The notes under the pieces: model-generated
Told to the model about the DNA's origin: nothing
The model's input: the letters and a program-made list of their open reading frames with translations, nothing else
Database searches by the model: none
Position numbers and translations under genes: made by a program
In this document: piece after piece, positions 1 through 10,410 of the stretch
How positions within the stretch are numbered: position 1 is the stretch's first letter
Layout of the letters: every line of letters starts with the position of its first letter
From: Rhynchopus euleeides
Lineage: Eukaryota > Euglenozoa > Diplonemea > Diplonemida > Diplonemidae
DNA: 64,000 nt
Reading direction: 5' to 3'
Assembly (NCBI GenBank): GCA_963210315.1
Contig: OY723278.1
Coordinates: forward strand, 806,001 to 870,000

Positions 1-1590
1 AAGGTGGGGGTTGGCGGGAGGCGGGGGGCTGTTTCATGGAGGGCGATCTATCCGGCAGATATGCCTGCGGCACCGTCTACTTCTGCTGTATGTGTGGAGG
101 GGGCGGGTCGTGCAGTAGAAGAAGGGTAAAGCGGGAAAGAGGGAACCTCCCTGTGTGTGTGTGTGCGTGCGGGGCGGGGTGGGGGCGAGGACTTGACCTA
201 CGTTCCGCAAACCCGCATAGGGGATACTTGCTTGATATCTTTGGGGTTGAATGAACGTAAACCCCACCATCCCCCCCCCCCCTCCCGCAAAGACAACCAT
301 CGGGCTGTTAGTTTGTGGGGCGGCCATAAAAAAACTAAGGGGATTACACCCACAGCCAGTGCTCTCGCTGGTCGCCACGATCTGACAAACGGCATGGCGA
401 ATTTTGAGGTCGAAAAAAAGAGGCGGAAAAAAAATTTCCGCAGGCGCTTCGCGCCTGCGGCGTCGATCACGTCGACACGTGACACACTGAGTGGACAGCG
501 CATAACCTGCCCCACACTGATGTGGGCTTCATCGTCCGGCAGACATCGTGTGCCGCAGCCATGCAGTGCATGGACGGTGGTGAGAGACTCATCCGGCAGG
601 CAGTTCCCTAGCCATCTTGAGGACCTTCTGGAGGTTTCAAACAGGGGGGTCTGGGGGGCGGAGCCCCCCAGCCGCCGGAGGCCACGGTAGTGAGCATCTT
701 TTCATTGTGGGCGCACAGTTTCTATATTGTATCCATAGTCGTAGGGCTGAACGCCACCGAGGGCTCAGGGAGTACGCGATGTTGCACCGTACTACACAGC
801 ACTGGGTATTTCACCCATCTCCCGAGGAGAAATATGGGAGACCGTCCTTTTCCGGGCTCCACCAGCAATTTTGGCCCCTGTGAGGACAATACACTCCTTC
901 AAGTGCGGAGAAATCCGCCACGTGAAAAAAATTCCGGGAAAAAAAAAAGGCGAAATTCGCCACGCAAAAAAGTGCCGTGAAAAAAAAGAGGCGAAAAAAA
1001 ATCACTTTTTCGCCACCGCGAGAGCACTGCCCACAGCCTTTACTGCAGAGATGTTGCCTTTTGTTGTCCAGACCCGCTGCCCCCGCTATATTTGCTGGCA
1101 CTGAACAGGAGCCCTGTAACCAAAATAAAGCAGGCTCGATTTTTGTTGCGGTTTGGTTCGGCATCTACTGCACGACTACTAAGGGGGGGGGGGGGATTCA
1201 CGGTGAACGTTAGCTTGCAAGGCGGTGCAGATGAAATCACTGATGTGGCATGAGCGTATAAATACGCTGCGCAGCACCGGGTGACCTCCCCACTCCCTCT
1301 GACCGGTTGCCCAACCCCCCCCCCCTCCCGAACATGACGGGGGCGTGTTCATCTGAAAGCCCTATTATACAATTCCCTGCGACTTCGCGATTCGCTCCGC
1401 TTGGTTGCTGTGTAACACACGTTAACCCTTTTAGTGTAGCGTAGGGCGCACCGAGCGAGCTCTGGTGATGCCTCCACTGCCTGTAACACACACCCCGCAC
1501 CACCACCACCCCCCCCCCCTCCCGACTTGGTTTCTAGACACAAAAACAAAAGAATAACTATTTTGTTTGCAGAACCCACACCTCCCCAGC
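1..1590. other. Non-coding stretch left of the SAP gene
   Basis: I see no convincing gene here. The stretch holds G or C homopolymer runs (about 273-287, 1182-1194, 1315-1326, 1509-1520), A-rich tracts around 410-440 and 925-1005, and one copy of the dispersed GC-hairpin repeat at 643-709. It lies downstream of the SAP gene, so it would include its 3' UTR. Confidence 0.6.
643..709 (+). repeat. Dispersed GC-hairpin repeat, copy 1
   Basis: A perfect hairpin GGGGGGCGGAGCCCCCC is followed by the conserved tail CAGCCGCCGGAGGCCACGG, then TAGTGARCATC. Related copies lie at 24842-24897 (minus strand), 47822-47878, 47987-48040, 48401-48456 and 51086-51143. This copy and the one at 47822 remain similar beyond the core, into TTCATTGTGG. 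No coding role is visible. Confidence 0.85.
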
Positions 1591-3594
1591 TCACCCACCA
1601 TCCGACGACAACGACCTCTCAGAGTCGCAGGAAATATCGTCGAACGCAAGGTGAGTCCTCTTCCTCGCCTTGCCTCCCTTCTTCGGCTTGGCAGGCGGTT
1701 TAGGCGGCTGCTTCCTCCGCTTTGCAGCACCACCACCACCTCCGGGAGCCTTTGCCTTAGCCTCTGCCGCCACCACCCCAGGCTCCTGCTGCTTCTTCTG
1801 TGGCGACCTGGCAACCCCGCCATCACTCCCATCAGAGTCGCCATCAGCAGGGCTGGATCCCACAGGGCAGGCATCACCACCACCACCTTCGTCCCTCTGC
1901 CGCTTCCGCCCCGACACCTTGGCCTGCCGCGGGGTCACCCCCGCCGCCACACCACCAACCGCACGCCCTCCGCCACCCTTCCGCTTCTCCGGGGTGCGCA
2001 GCACCGGGGGCTGCAGCGCTTTGCCCACAGGGCGCTTGGCGGCCTCACCCCTTTGCGCCGACCCCCCCGTCCCCCCTGCCTCCCCCTCCCCCCTCCGCAC
2101 CCCCTTGGGCGACAGGAAGGCAACGGGGCGGGCAGGGCGGACCGTGCGGATGCTGCACAGCTCCGCAGCGAGGGACTTCTGCAGGGCCTTGCGTGACCCG
2201 CGGTGCGGCAGTCCTCTGCTGCTCAGCTCGGCAGACAGCTCGGAGGCGGACATCGAGGGCGGGTCAAGCCCTTCGGGATTCAGCGCCTCACAGAGGCGCT
2301 CCCTTAAGGCATCGATACGCCCCTCCACATCGAGGCCTCTGCGGGACAGCTCCCTGCGCAGGGCTGTCCGGGATATGTTGGAGACGTCCAACAAAGGCAT
2401 TGCAGGCTCGGCATCAGCATCGGCATCTGCATCAGCATCAGCATCAGCATCAGCATCACTCTCATCACACCCCCCACCAGACCCACTCGACGCAGTGGAT
2501 TTGGCAGGCGTGCCACGCCGCCGCAGCGCCGGCGGCGGCGACGGCGTCATGACCTCCGACACCCCCACCTCCTCCTCGAGGGGAAGTTCAATCCCTGCAG
2601 CCCTCCGGAGCCTCTCCTGCAAAGCCCCCTTCTTGCCACCAGTCGAGAGCCCCCGCGACCTGCACTCCGCGCGCAGCTCCTTTAGGACCATCCGGGAGAT
2701 GCTGGCCTCGCAGAGCTCCGCAGGGGGACCCCCCTTTTCTCCCTCACCTTCGCCCTCCCCGTCGCCCCTGCCCTCGAGCAGGTATTCACGGAGCCTCTCC
2801 GCTAGCACAGGCTTGTTGCCTGTGGAGGGCATGCCCGCCTCCTTCAGCGCGGAGGCCAGCTGCTGCTTCGTCATGTCTGGGATGGCGGAGGGGGAGAGCC
2901 ACTGGGTCAGAAGGTTGGCCCCGCGCTGCGGCGGGGTGGAGGAGGAGGCACTGCCGGGAGTGACCTTCTCGCGGCGGGTGAGGGCAGCCTCCAGGCGGCG
3001 GCGGAGGGCGGCCTTGGTGCCTGCGGTGTCTAGGCTGCGGGCCTGGAGTTCGACCTGCAGCTCCGGGACAGAGAGGAGGGCAGTGTCGAGCTGGACAGGG
3101 AGTGCGAGGATGGAGAAAGCCTGTGCCTCGGCTGCCTGGGGTATGGTGCCCTTCTGCGCGAGCTGCGCTGCGCGGCGCTTCACCGTCGCCTCCTCCTCGG
3201 CGCGGCGTGCCGCTTCGTAGTCAAATGTCTCGACACCCCATACGTTGGAAGGGTTCTCAGGGCGGAACGTCGCGGTGCGTGTGGGGCTCGCGACTACCCG
3301 GACCGTTTTTTTCCCCGGTGGGGTCTTCTCAGTCGCATCGCGGGGTGTCTGCGGCGCTGCTGCCTTGTGCCGGCGTGGCGGGGTTGCAGGGGGCGGTGCC
3401 CGGGGGGGTGTGCCGGAGGGGGAAGGGGAGGGGGGTTCGTCGGGTTCGTCGCCCGACTCGCTGGCGGGGGCCTGGAAGAAGACGATCTCGTCGGGGTTGG
3501 CGTCGGCGTCGGCGTCTTCCAGGGTGTCGGGTGGGGTGGGGCGCGGAGCAGCCTGGGCGTGGCTCCCCTCGGCCACATCGCTGAGGTCGGACAT
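1591..3594 (-). CDS. Chromatin-type protein with five SAP motifs
   Basis: An intronless ORF of 667 residues. Five SAP-like helix-turn-helix motifs are visible at about 174-205, 239-274, 299-334, 405-438 and 446-479; each has the leucine/arginine spacing and central G of the SAP DNA-binding fold. They sit in Pro/Ser/Thr-rich low-complexity sequence. A (Asp-Ala)n run at about 379-396 is encoded by a GCATCA-type hexanucleotide repeat near 2410-2460. The C-terminus is rich in Lys/Arg clusters that look like nuclear localisation signals (about 536-648) and ends in a short acidic Ser tail. Known SAP proteins bind AT-rich or scaffold-attachment DNA; a nuclear DNA-binding or architectural role is inferred. 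The ATG at 3594 is two bases after an AG preceded by a long pyrimidine tract on the sense strand, which suits a trans-splice acceptor. Five SAP motifs in one protein is unusual, since most family members have one or two. Confidence 0.85.
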   Translation of the reverse strand: MSDLSDVAEGSHAQAAPRPTPPDTLEDADADANPDEIVFFQAPASESGDEPDEPPSPSPSGTPPRAPPPATPPRRHKAAAPQTPRDATEKTPPGKKTVRVVASPTRTATFRPENPSNVWGVETFDYEAARRAEEEATVKRRAAQLAQKGTIPQAAEAQAFSILALPVQLDTALLSVPELQVELQARSLDTAGTKAALRRRLEAALTRREKVTPGSASSSTPPQRGANLLTQWLSPSAIPDMTKQQLASALKEAGMPSTGNKPVLAERLREYLLEGRGDGEGEGEGEKGGPPAELCEASISRMVLKELRAECRSRGLSTGGKKGALQERLRRAAGIELPLEEEVGVSEVMTPSPPPALRRRGTPAKSTASSGSGGGCDESDADADADADADADADAEPAMPLLDVSNISRTALRRELSRRGLDVEGRIDALRERLCEALNPEGLDPPSMSASELSAELSSRGLPHRGSRKALQKSLAAELCSIRTVRPARPVAFLSPKGVRRGEGEAGGTGGSAQRGEAAKRPVGKALQPPVLRTPEKRKGGGGRAVGGVAAGVTPRQAKVSGRKRQRDEGGGGDACPVGSSPADGDSDGSDGGVARSPQKKQQEPGVVAAEAKAKAPGGGGGAAKRRKQPPKPPAKPKKGGKARKRTHLAFDDISCDSERSLSSDGG

Positions 3595-5226
3595 GGCTTT
3601 GGAGGGAGGGGGGTGGGGGCGCAGCCCCGCCTAGTGGCGGGAGTGTGTGTGCCAGGGTGCTAGGTGCTGTGTCATGCAGGGTGGGGCAGGGTGGGGGCGA
3701 TGGGTCCACAAAATGGCAGTCACGGAGGTGGGGGGGGCGGGGGTGGGTGGGATGGGGGTTCAGGGGTTTTCTCGGTATATCTCTTTGCTGCGGGCCTGCG
3801 GCTGCCGTTTCCGGCGTTTGGAGTTCCCCATCTTTTCTCTTCCTAGTTTTGAGAGGGGTGTTTGCCTGGTTGGCCCGCCTGCGTGGCGGGCGATGCGCCG
3901 GTCATCTGGAAAAGGAACACGGGGAGCGGAAAAGAGGGGGGAGGCACCCACGCTCGCAGCGCTGCCCCGGTCAGTAGGTGCCGTGTGTTGTGTGAGAAGG
4001 GGCTGCTGCCCAAAACGAATCAGGGCGGCAACACCGTCACGGCACACTGCGCCGGAACAGGGCTTCCGAGGCGAGCGTGTGGCCCCTCAATATACTATGA
4101 ACACACAAGGGGTGCTGGCAGCAGGTGCCGGCCTATAAGGAATTATGAAGCGGATGCAAAAAAAAGGGGGGGGGGGGCGGAGAAAGAAGACAAGCAAATT
4201 TATTGGTTGGAGAGGGACACCCGGCCAGCCGGATGCGGAACAGAGGGAAGGGGGCGGGGGCAATAGAAAAGGGGCGCTGGGGACAATGCAGTTTGCGTGC
4301 GGTTTTTGCACTCGAATTTGGGATAAAAACTCGGACGACACAGAGAGGAGATGTGCATCTTTATGTCTGCGCCCTTTGTGTCCGCGTCCTCCGCGTGTGT
4401 GACACCGAAGCACATATGCGCCATGAAGGGGGTCAATAAAAACGGGCCGCACTTCCACATTTTTGCGGCAGCTGCTGGGGATGGGGGCGGGGGTGGACAC
4501 GGCACAGGCCGGACGGGCCTCGCCGTGCTGTGTGTCTACCGAAAGACACACGCAACACTCGCGCCACACAGCCAGAAGGAACCTCAGAGGGCAGGGGCAG
4601 ATAACAGAGGGCGTGGCCTGCCTGGGCCACAAACACATATGATTTAACAGAGACGCCACAAGTAACGGCCCAGCAGTGGCAGGCAACACTCTACTCCTAC
4701 GTCTTGCCCCTCCCTGTGCGGAGGTGCGTGTGGCTTGGCTTCCAAAGGCAAGATGCAAGAATCACATCAGATGGGCTGAAATCAGAGGAGGGGGCGTGGT
4801 GAGCGTGTGCAGAGGGCACACACCACCCCAAAATATAACAAACGGCAAGGGGCCAATCGGCCCCCTGAGGCTAAGAAAACATGGCAAGAAGGGCAGGCGA
4901 AGCAGATGCGGTTAGGAGTGCTAACGAAAAAAGGGGGGATGGTGGGGGCACCCAGGAGAAGAAGCAAAGGGGCGTTGTGGAGAACGAGGGGGGTGGGAAA
5001 GGGGACGATGCAGATACAGGTGCAGATTTCGGTGGCACAGAGAAGGAAAGTGGGTCCTTCTTGCTGCCCCCGCCCCTGCAAACGGCAACTGCGACTGCCC
5101 TCCCCACCACCACAGGTCCATCCATCACCCCGATTTCTCTGATTTCTCTCTTTCTGCCCCTGGTGTTTCTGCCCCAGGTGGGACAGCTGGGCAGCAGTGC
5201 CGCCCGACAAACCCCCCTCTTTTTTA
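3595..5226. other. Intergenic, no gene recognised
   Basis: G-rich on the plus strand, with several runs of eight or more G. Short open frames on both strands (the longest, 4087-4758 minus, has no ATG start) show no recognisable motif. The 3597-3620 segment is the pyrimidine tract and AG upstream of the SAP gene. Confidence 0.6.
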
Positions 5227-5965
5227 TAAACCCCCCCCCTGTATAATGTTAAATAACGCGTAATATTAAATAGCGCATAATATTAAATATGACGCATAAT
5301 ATTAAATATAACGGAGGATCCTTGAAATCGGTAGTGGACAGTAGCGGACAGGGCGGACATTTCCTTGTGGAAAAAGTGCCCGAAAAAAAAATTTCGAAAA
5401 GGTCCCCCTTACAGAATTCGCCTTTTTTCAAAAAATCGGAAAATTTCGGACCGCAATTTGTACCCAAGAAAGTGCCGAATTTTCGGACTTGGTCCGATTT
5501 GAACGATTTCCGTGCCTCTTGCAACCCCCATGAGGGGGGGCTGCTGTTTCGGGTTCTTCCGGTGGTACATGCTGGGGTGTCAGGACAGGGAATCCTGCTC
5601 GCTGTACCCGGTGATCCCTGACGCAGCCAGGAAGTGGAGAGCCTTGGAACCCTGGTTGAGGCCTGTAACACCCGGCCTTCCTGCCACTTCTGGCATTGTG
5701 GAGTGGAGGTGGATATGGAGAAGGTTCTCTCTCCGTCCGGTCGAGCACAACCGTCCTCTCCAGCCAGGGGCCATCTACTTTCCAAACAAGGGCCAGGAAC
5801 ATGCTCAAACAAACTAATTGATCAGAAAATCTGGCTAGCCGTGGAATCATTGAGCAAAATTTGGGGAGTGATTGGTGCCCCATTGCTGCATATGACATGT
5901 CCATTTTTGACGATTTTTGGGCAGAATTTGGTGCGTGGGACCTTTCGATTTTCATGAATTTTTCG

Positions 5966-6345
5966 GAATTTCGTGGGGACCGGTACCCCATTTGAGGGCC
6001 CAAAATCTCATTTCCGAGGCCTGGGAATGGTCGCAGTGGCCTCAGATGTCCAAAAACGTTCAATTGACCTCTCCTCGAAAAAAAATTCGAAAGGTCCCCC
6101 CTACTGGCACCCCGGATTAGGACATGTCTCTGGGGGTGTCCGGGGGGCATTTTTGGCCCATTTTTGGCTGGGGAAAATGGGCCATTTTTCACGATTTTTT
6201 CGGTTTTTTGTCCGGACCGGCACCGCATTTGAGGGGCCAAAATCTGATTTCCGAGGCCCGGGAATGGTCGCAGTGGCTTCATTTGGCCAAAAACGTTCAA
6301 TTTACCCTTCTCCAAAAAAAAATTCGAAAGGGTCCCCCTACAAAT
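5966..6345. repeat. Divergent 237-bp tandem repeat, two units
   Basis: Two diverged units share the blocks GGCCMAAAATCTSATTTCCG, GGGAATGGTCGCAGTGGC and CAAAAACGTTCAATT. The last recurs at 6050-6064 and 6287-6301, a 237-bp period. Each unit ends in an A-run followed by TTCGAAAGG and CCCCCTA. A related copy in inverse orientation lies at 62455-62560 in the last element of the window. Confidence 0.75.
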
Positions 6346-6429
6346 CGCCGGTCTTAGGAGCAAAAAATTTGGGCACCCAGATTTCAAAAATTTTCAAACT
6401 ATTTTCTGGACCAAAAATCAAACTATTGA

Positions 6430-6720
6430 GGTCCTGGCCGGACATGTCCGGGGGGGGGTCAAAATTGGATTTCCCGAATTTCCGGGTCCGGACATGTCCG
6501 CCCGGACATCCGGACACCAGAAAATGTCCGCCCGGACATGTCCGCCCTGTCCGGGGCGGACATTTCTGGATGTCCGGATGTCCGGGCGGACATGTCCGGG
6601 CGGGAAATTCGGGAAATGTCCGGGGGGGGGGGGGGGGGGGGGGGGGTCAAAATTGGACCCGGACATCCGGACACCCGGATTTCCGGGTCCGGGCATGTCC
6701 GCCCTGTCCGCCCTGAAATC
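6430..6720. repeat. Array of GGACATGTCCG palindromes with a long G run
   Basis: The palindrome GGACATGTCC and close variants recur many times as direct and inverted copies (for example near 6438, 6489, 6533 and 6587). The array is interrupted by a G run of about 25 bases near 6620-6646. No gene is seen. Confidence 0.75.
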
Positions 6721-7005
6721 GCCTAAGGGGCCGGGGGAAATCCAGGAAATTCGGGAAATCCAGGAATATGAAGAATCCTCCAACGCATAATATTAAATAA
6801 CTCGTAATATTAAATAGGGCGTTTTTGGGCGTTTTTTTCGGCTAGTAGGCCAAAAGAGGTCATCTCCGGGGACGCACAGTGTCTGTACATGACGTAGGTG
6901 ACTGAAAAAATCCTATTTTCAGCACCCGTTGTTCGCCAGCGGTTTTTTGCAAGTGAGTCCTGATAGCAAAACGCCCAGAACTCATAATATTTAATATTCT
7001 ATATT

Positions 7006-7114
7006 GGGGGCCTTCGCTACCAGTCACTGCTCGTCACAGCTCGTCAGTCAGTGAGGGGAAGTGGGCCGTGGCTCACTTTTTCTCACTCAGTCACACTTGG
7101 TAGCGAAGGCCCCC
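7006..7114. mobile_element. 109-bp MITE, copy 1 (TSD ATT)
   Basis: A 109-bp element with terminal inverted repeats starting GGGGGCCTTCGCTAC, flanked by ATT on both sides. It has the same length and ends as the copies at 7183, 23695 and 44287. The inner sequence differs in part from the 7183 copy but shares the right half (CTCACTTTTTCTCACTCAG). It is too short to code for a protein, so it would be a non-autonomous DNA transposon. Confidence 0.85.
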
Positions 7115-7182
7115 ATTAAATATTATTAAATATAGGCCCCCAAAACTCATAATATTAAATATAACTCATAATATTAAATATA

Positions 7183-7291
7183 GGGGGCCCTCGCTACGAG
7201 TCACTGTGAGTCACGAGTCGTCAGTTGTCAGCCAAACATGGCTGACTTCTCACTTTTTCTCACTCAGTCACACTTGGTAGCGAGGGCCCCC
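7183..7291. mobile_element. 109-bp MITE, copy 2 (TSD ATA)
   Basis: Terminal inverted repeats GGGGGCCCTCGCTAC, with ATA on both flanks. By eye it is identical over all 109 bp to the copy at 23695-23803, which argues for recent movement. It sits within the AT-palindrome block. Confidence 0.88.
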
Positions 7292-7557
7292 ATACGCATA
7301 ATATTAAATATTCTATATTTAATATTATGCGGGGGGGGGGGGGGTTACCATCTGCGCCCGTTGCATTTTCTTTTCTTTAGTTTAGGTGGCCTTGCATGAT
7401 CACCCACAAATTCCTCGTTAGGTTGCGACTGGGAGGTCTCGGCCGTTCTGAAGCAAGGAAAATACAGGGAAATCAGTGCAGAAATATACGTGCATCGCGG
7501 CAAGCTGAACGCAACTCCCAAGCGCAGATGTGCCTGCTCCACGCACACCTCCCTAAC

Positions 7558-9325
7558 TTACTGACACAGCAGCGCCACGTCGTCAACGTACGCCGGTGCA
7601 TCCTCGTCCGCCGACAGCTCCAGCTGGCTGATGGCGTCCAGCCCACGCGGCAGGTCCCCGCCACCGACGTACCTCCTGTCCACGTACACCTGGAACTGCG
7701 CGCTGGCCCAGTCGAACTTCACCGCGAGCCACTGGAAGGTGTTGGTGCGCACCGTGGCGCTGGCAGTCGCCGTCCACCCGCTCCACGACGTCGTGCTGCG
7801 GGTGTTGAAGTACACTCGCCCGTTCGCGGCGTGCACCAGGTACAGCACCGCCCCCGACGACGCCTCCAGCCGCACCCCGACCTGCGTGTTGTACGACGGC
7901 ACCCGCACGTACGCGCTGAACAGGGCCGGCTGCAGCGGGCCCAGGGAGTACGCGATGGACTGGCCTGCCTGGGTGAACATCAGCGACCCGGCACCCGACC
8001 TGCGCGTCTGCCTGCTGATCGCCACCCCGTACGCCCCGTTCCCGACCTCTGCGTCCGAGTCGAAGCCGAGGGTCACGGTGCGCGCGCAGCTGCTGCTCCC
8101 GGTCGACGGGCCCGGGCCCGGCGCAGGTGGAGTCGGGGTGCTCGGGCGCGTGGGCGGGGCCGTGGGCGTCGTGGGCGCGGGGCCCGTCGCAGTCCCCTCC
8201 ACACGCACCTGCACGGAGCACGTGGACGACGACCCGTCCGACCCGGTGAAGGTGGCACCACAAGGTGGCCACCACGTACGTCCGCCCGGTCATGTCGCGC
8301 GTCGGGGTGATGCGCGTCTTCACGACCCCCATGTCGCGCAGCGTCTCCCCAGACCCCGCGCTGCGCTGCACAGCGGACGACGGCACAGTCGTCTCCCCGA
8401 ACGTCACCTGCACCGACCGCGACGGGTCGTACACAACGCTGAAGTCGACATCCCACGCCGACCCCACTGCCAGCGTCGGGATCTGCTGCGTCGACACCGA
8501 CGCCATGCACCGCGGGGCGCTGAAGGTCGCAGAGCACTTGTTGTACAGGAACTCGATTGCCGCCACGTCCCCTGAGCTCAGCCCGTTCCGCTGCCCGATC
8601 GACCGTGGCGCCACAATGGTCGGGCGGTACCCAGTCGCAAACCCGTTCGGCCCGTAGTGCATGATCGACCCATAGTCGTACTCCCCGAGGTCGTGCCCCG
8701 CCGAGTTCTTCTCGAAGTTGTTCTCCATCCCGCGCTGCACCTGCGAGAAGTCGACCCGCACGAAGCTGTCACGGTCCTTGCGCGACTGTTCGTGTGAAAG
8801 GCCAAGCGAGTGGCCCACCTCATGAATGGCTGCCCCGGTCCCGCACCCGCTCGCCAGCGTGATCTGGTTCACCCCGTAGCGCGTCTGCCCCACGGGGGAG
8901 CTGCACCCGCCGCCCGACACAAACCGCAGGTACGGCCGCGGGCAGCCCGAGTCCGACTGGCACTGCTGGAACCGGAAGCACGTCCGCCCCTCCCAGTGCC
9001 GCACCGCAGCCGCCACCCTGCTGTCCGAGTACCCGAGCGACGAGTCGATCACGTAGTGCACTGTCTCTCCGCGCGGGAACAGCTGCGACGAGCTTGTCAA
9101 GGGCGACGCCCCGAGGATCGCGCCCGACCGCGTGCTCGTCTCCGCACCCGCATGCGCCTTCTCCTTCTCCTTGTCCCCGTAGCGCGGCACCTGCACGTCC
9201 CCAATCAGATCGAACTCGTACTCCCAATCAGGCTTCTGCTGCTTCCCCGAAGTGGTGTCAACAGCCACCACCGCAGCTGCCGCGTGCAGCAGCACCACCG
9301 CCCCCACCGCCATGACACCCCTCAT
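7558..9325 (-). CDS. Secreted astacin-type metalloprotease, frame broken
   Basis: A predicted secreted zinc endopeptidase of family M12A. Residues 1-22 look like a signal peptide. The catalytic signature HEVGHSLGLSHEQSRKDRD supplies zinc ligands H168, H172 and H178 and general base E169. The Met-turn SIMHYG follows at 220-225, with Tyr224. Frame 1 runs from ATG 9325 to about 8276. There the natural continuation, a Ser/Thr/Pro linker and a C-terminal LamG/jelly-roll-like domain of about 170 residues, lies in another frame (about 8275 down to stop 7558). The break coincides with a near-tandem duplication: AAGGTGGCACCAC at 8249-8261 beside AAGGTGGCCACCAC at 8262-8275. Losing 13 bases would make the two frames continuous. 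No GT-AG pair explains it as an intron. It is either a recently inactivated or truncated gene or a sequence error. If translated as is, the protease domain would stay intact with an unrelated tail. Confidence 0.85.
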
Positions 9326-10410
9326 CGTGTGTTGGATGGTCTGGTTGCTGCGTGCCTCCTGGGTCTGTGCACAAGCAGTCCGCGAGTGTGGTAAATCTGG
9401 AAGTGTGCAGGTGGGTGTATGGGCGGATGCGTGGGATTAGAATTCCAACGCCGTAAAGCTTGCAAGAAGAAACCACGGGGGATATGGCAAGCACTCCCAG
9501 ACAAGCTGCAATCACGCCGTGCCCGCCTGCCCTGCACATCATAAAGCCGACGAATCCATCGAACAACACCAAGTGTATCGCAGCACATCAAGATATTCGC
9601 ACAACCGAGTCAATGTGGTGGACCTGCCCACTCAAATCAATACGGCAAACACATGAACGGACATTGAGACATAGGCCCTGCACAACCTGGGCGGCAACAA
9701 GAACACACCACACAACTCTTTGCCACGCTGTGATGCGCACAACATTCACATCCCCAGCGCGGAAGCCTTTGTGAATCAACACAGACAACAGAGCAACACT
9801 GCCCCCCACCCAAGGCTGCCACTAGCGCCCCGTTGTGGCAAGTGCCCCCCTGAAGGGAGGCCAGCCCGGCTGATCCCGGGTGCCGTGTATTGGGGAGTGG
9901 GACGCAGTGGCATTTGCGCCTGTATGTGCATGTCTGGGCCCAGTGGTGGGGGGCAGGGCGCGGGTAGCAGAGTGGGGTGAAAGAGAAACGCAGAAAGTGC
10001 AAAAGTGCAAAAGAAACGGAGTGTGGCTTTCAGCCACACCTCTCGCAAGGCTGGTGGTTTTTACGGGAGTTGGAAAAGGTGGAAACAGATCATGACGGAA
10101 AATCACACACACATTTTGCCCTATTCGCTCCGGTTGGGCACAGTTAGATGATGCCAGTGACCCGACGCAATCTCCGCCACGCAGGGGAGAGACGTTGGCC
10201 CATGGGATACTTCAAAGCAATTCGGTATTTTGATTTGAACTATCCAAGCCAACGCAGCGGTCATGCCATATCAGAAAAGATATGGGGTTTGCATTTCAGG
10301 TGAAAAGAAGAGCGCGGCCTGAAAGAAGGGTTGTGAGGGCTAGCAACGCTGCGAGGAACGCTGGGAGAGGGCAGGATCCAAGCGTTGAGGGAAGAAATGG
10401 CGGCACTGAA
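9326..10410. other. Intergenic, no gene recognised
   Basis: Between the astacin start and the stop of the G8 gene I see only short open frames without recognisable motifs, and no repeats of note. Confidence 0.6.

Larger units (their letters stand above)
5227..7344. repeat. Repeat block bounded by TAATATTA palindromes
   Basis: Both ends carry a C or G homopolymer next to clusters of the AT palindrome TAATATTA, in units like GCATAATATTAAATA (5239-5311 on the left; 6783-6815 and 6980-7331 on the right). Inside are A-rich segments, a 237-bp tandem repeat, an ACATGT palindrome array and two 109-bp MITEs. No coding sequence is recognised. The boundary homopolymers and AT motifs are inverted relative to each other, so this may be one mobile or foldback element, but a target duplication could not be defined. 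Confidence 0.5.

Noticed and set aside
712-735. CACAGTTTCTATATTG followed by TATCC, resembling a spliced-leader 3' end
   Set aside because: It lacks the middle of known euglenozoan leaders and the GTATG donor, and lies in a dispersed repeat. No SL RNA gene can be claimed.
1800-2552. Long plus-strand frames antisense to the SAP gene (also opposite G8, UBA1 and LINE genes)
   Set aside because: High GC removes stop codons from all frames; none of these shows a domain, and the minus-strand frames have clear ones.
4087-4758. 223-codon minus-strand frame
   Set aside because: No ATG at its start, no motif, and crossed by homopolymer runs.
6430-6720. GGACATGTCC matches the p53 half-site consensus
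   Set aside because: p53 is not expected in this lineage, and a palindromic minisatellite explains the sequence.
8249-8290. Tiny intron as the cause of the astacin frame change
   Set aside because: No GT-AG pair fits, and a near-tandem duplication of 13/14 bp explains the shift exactly.
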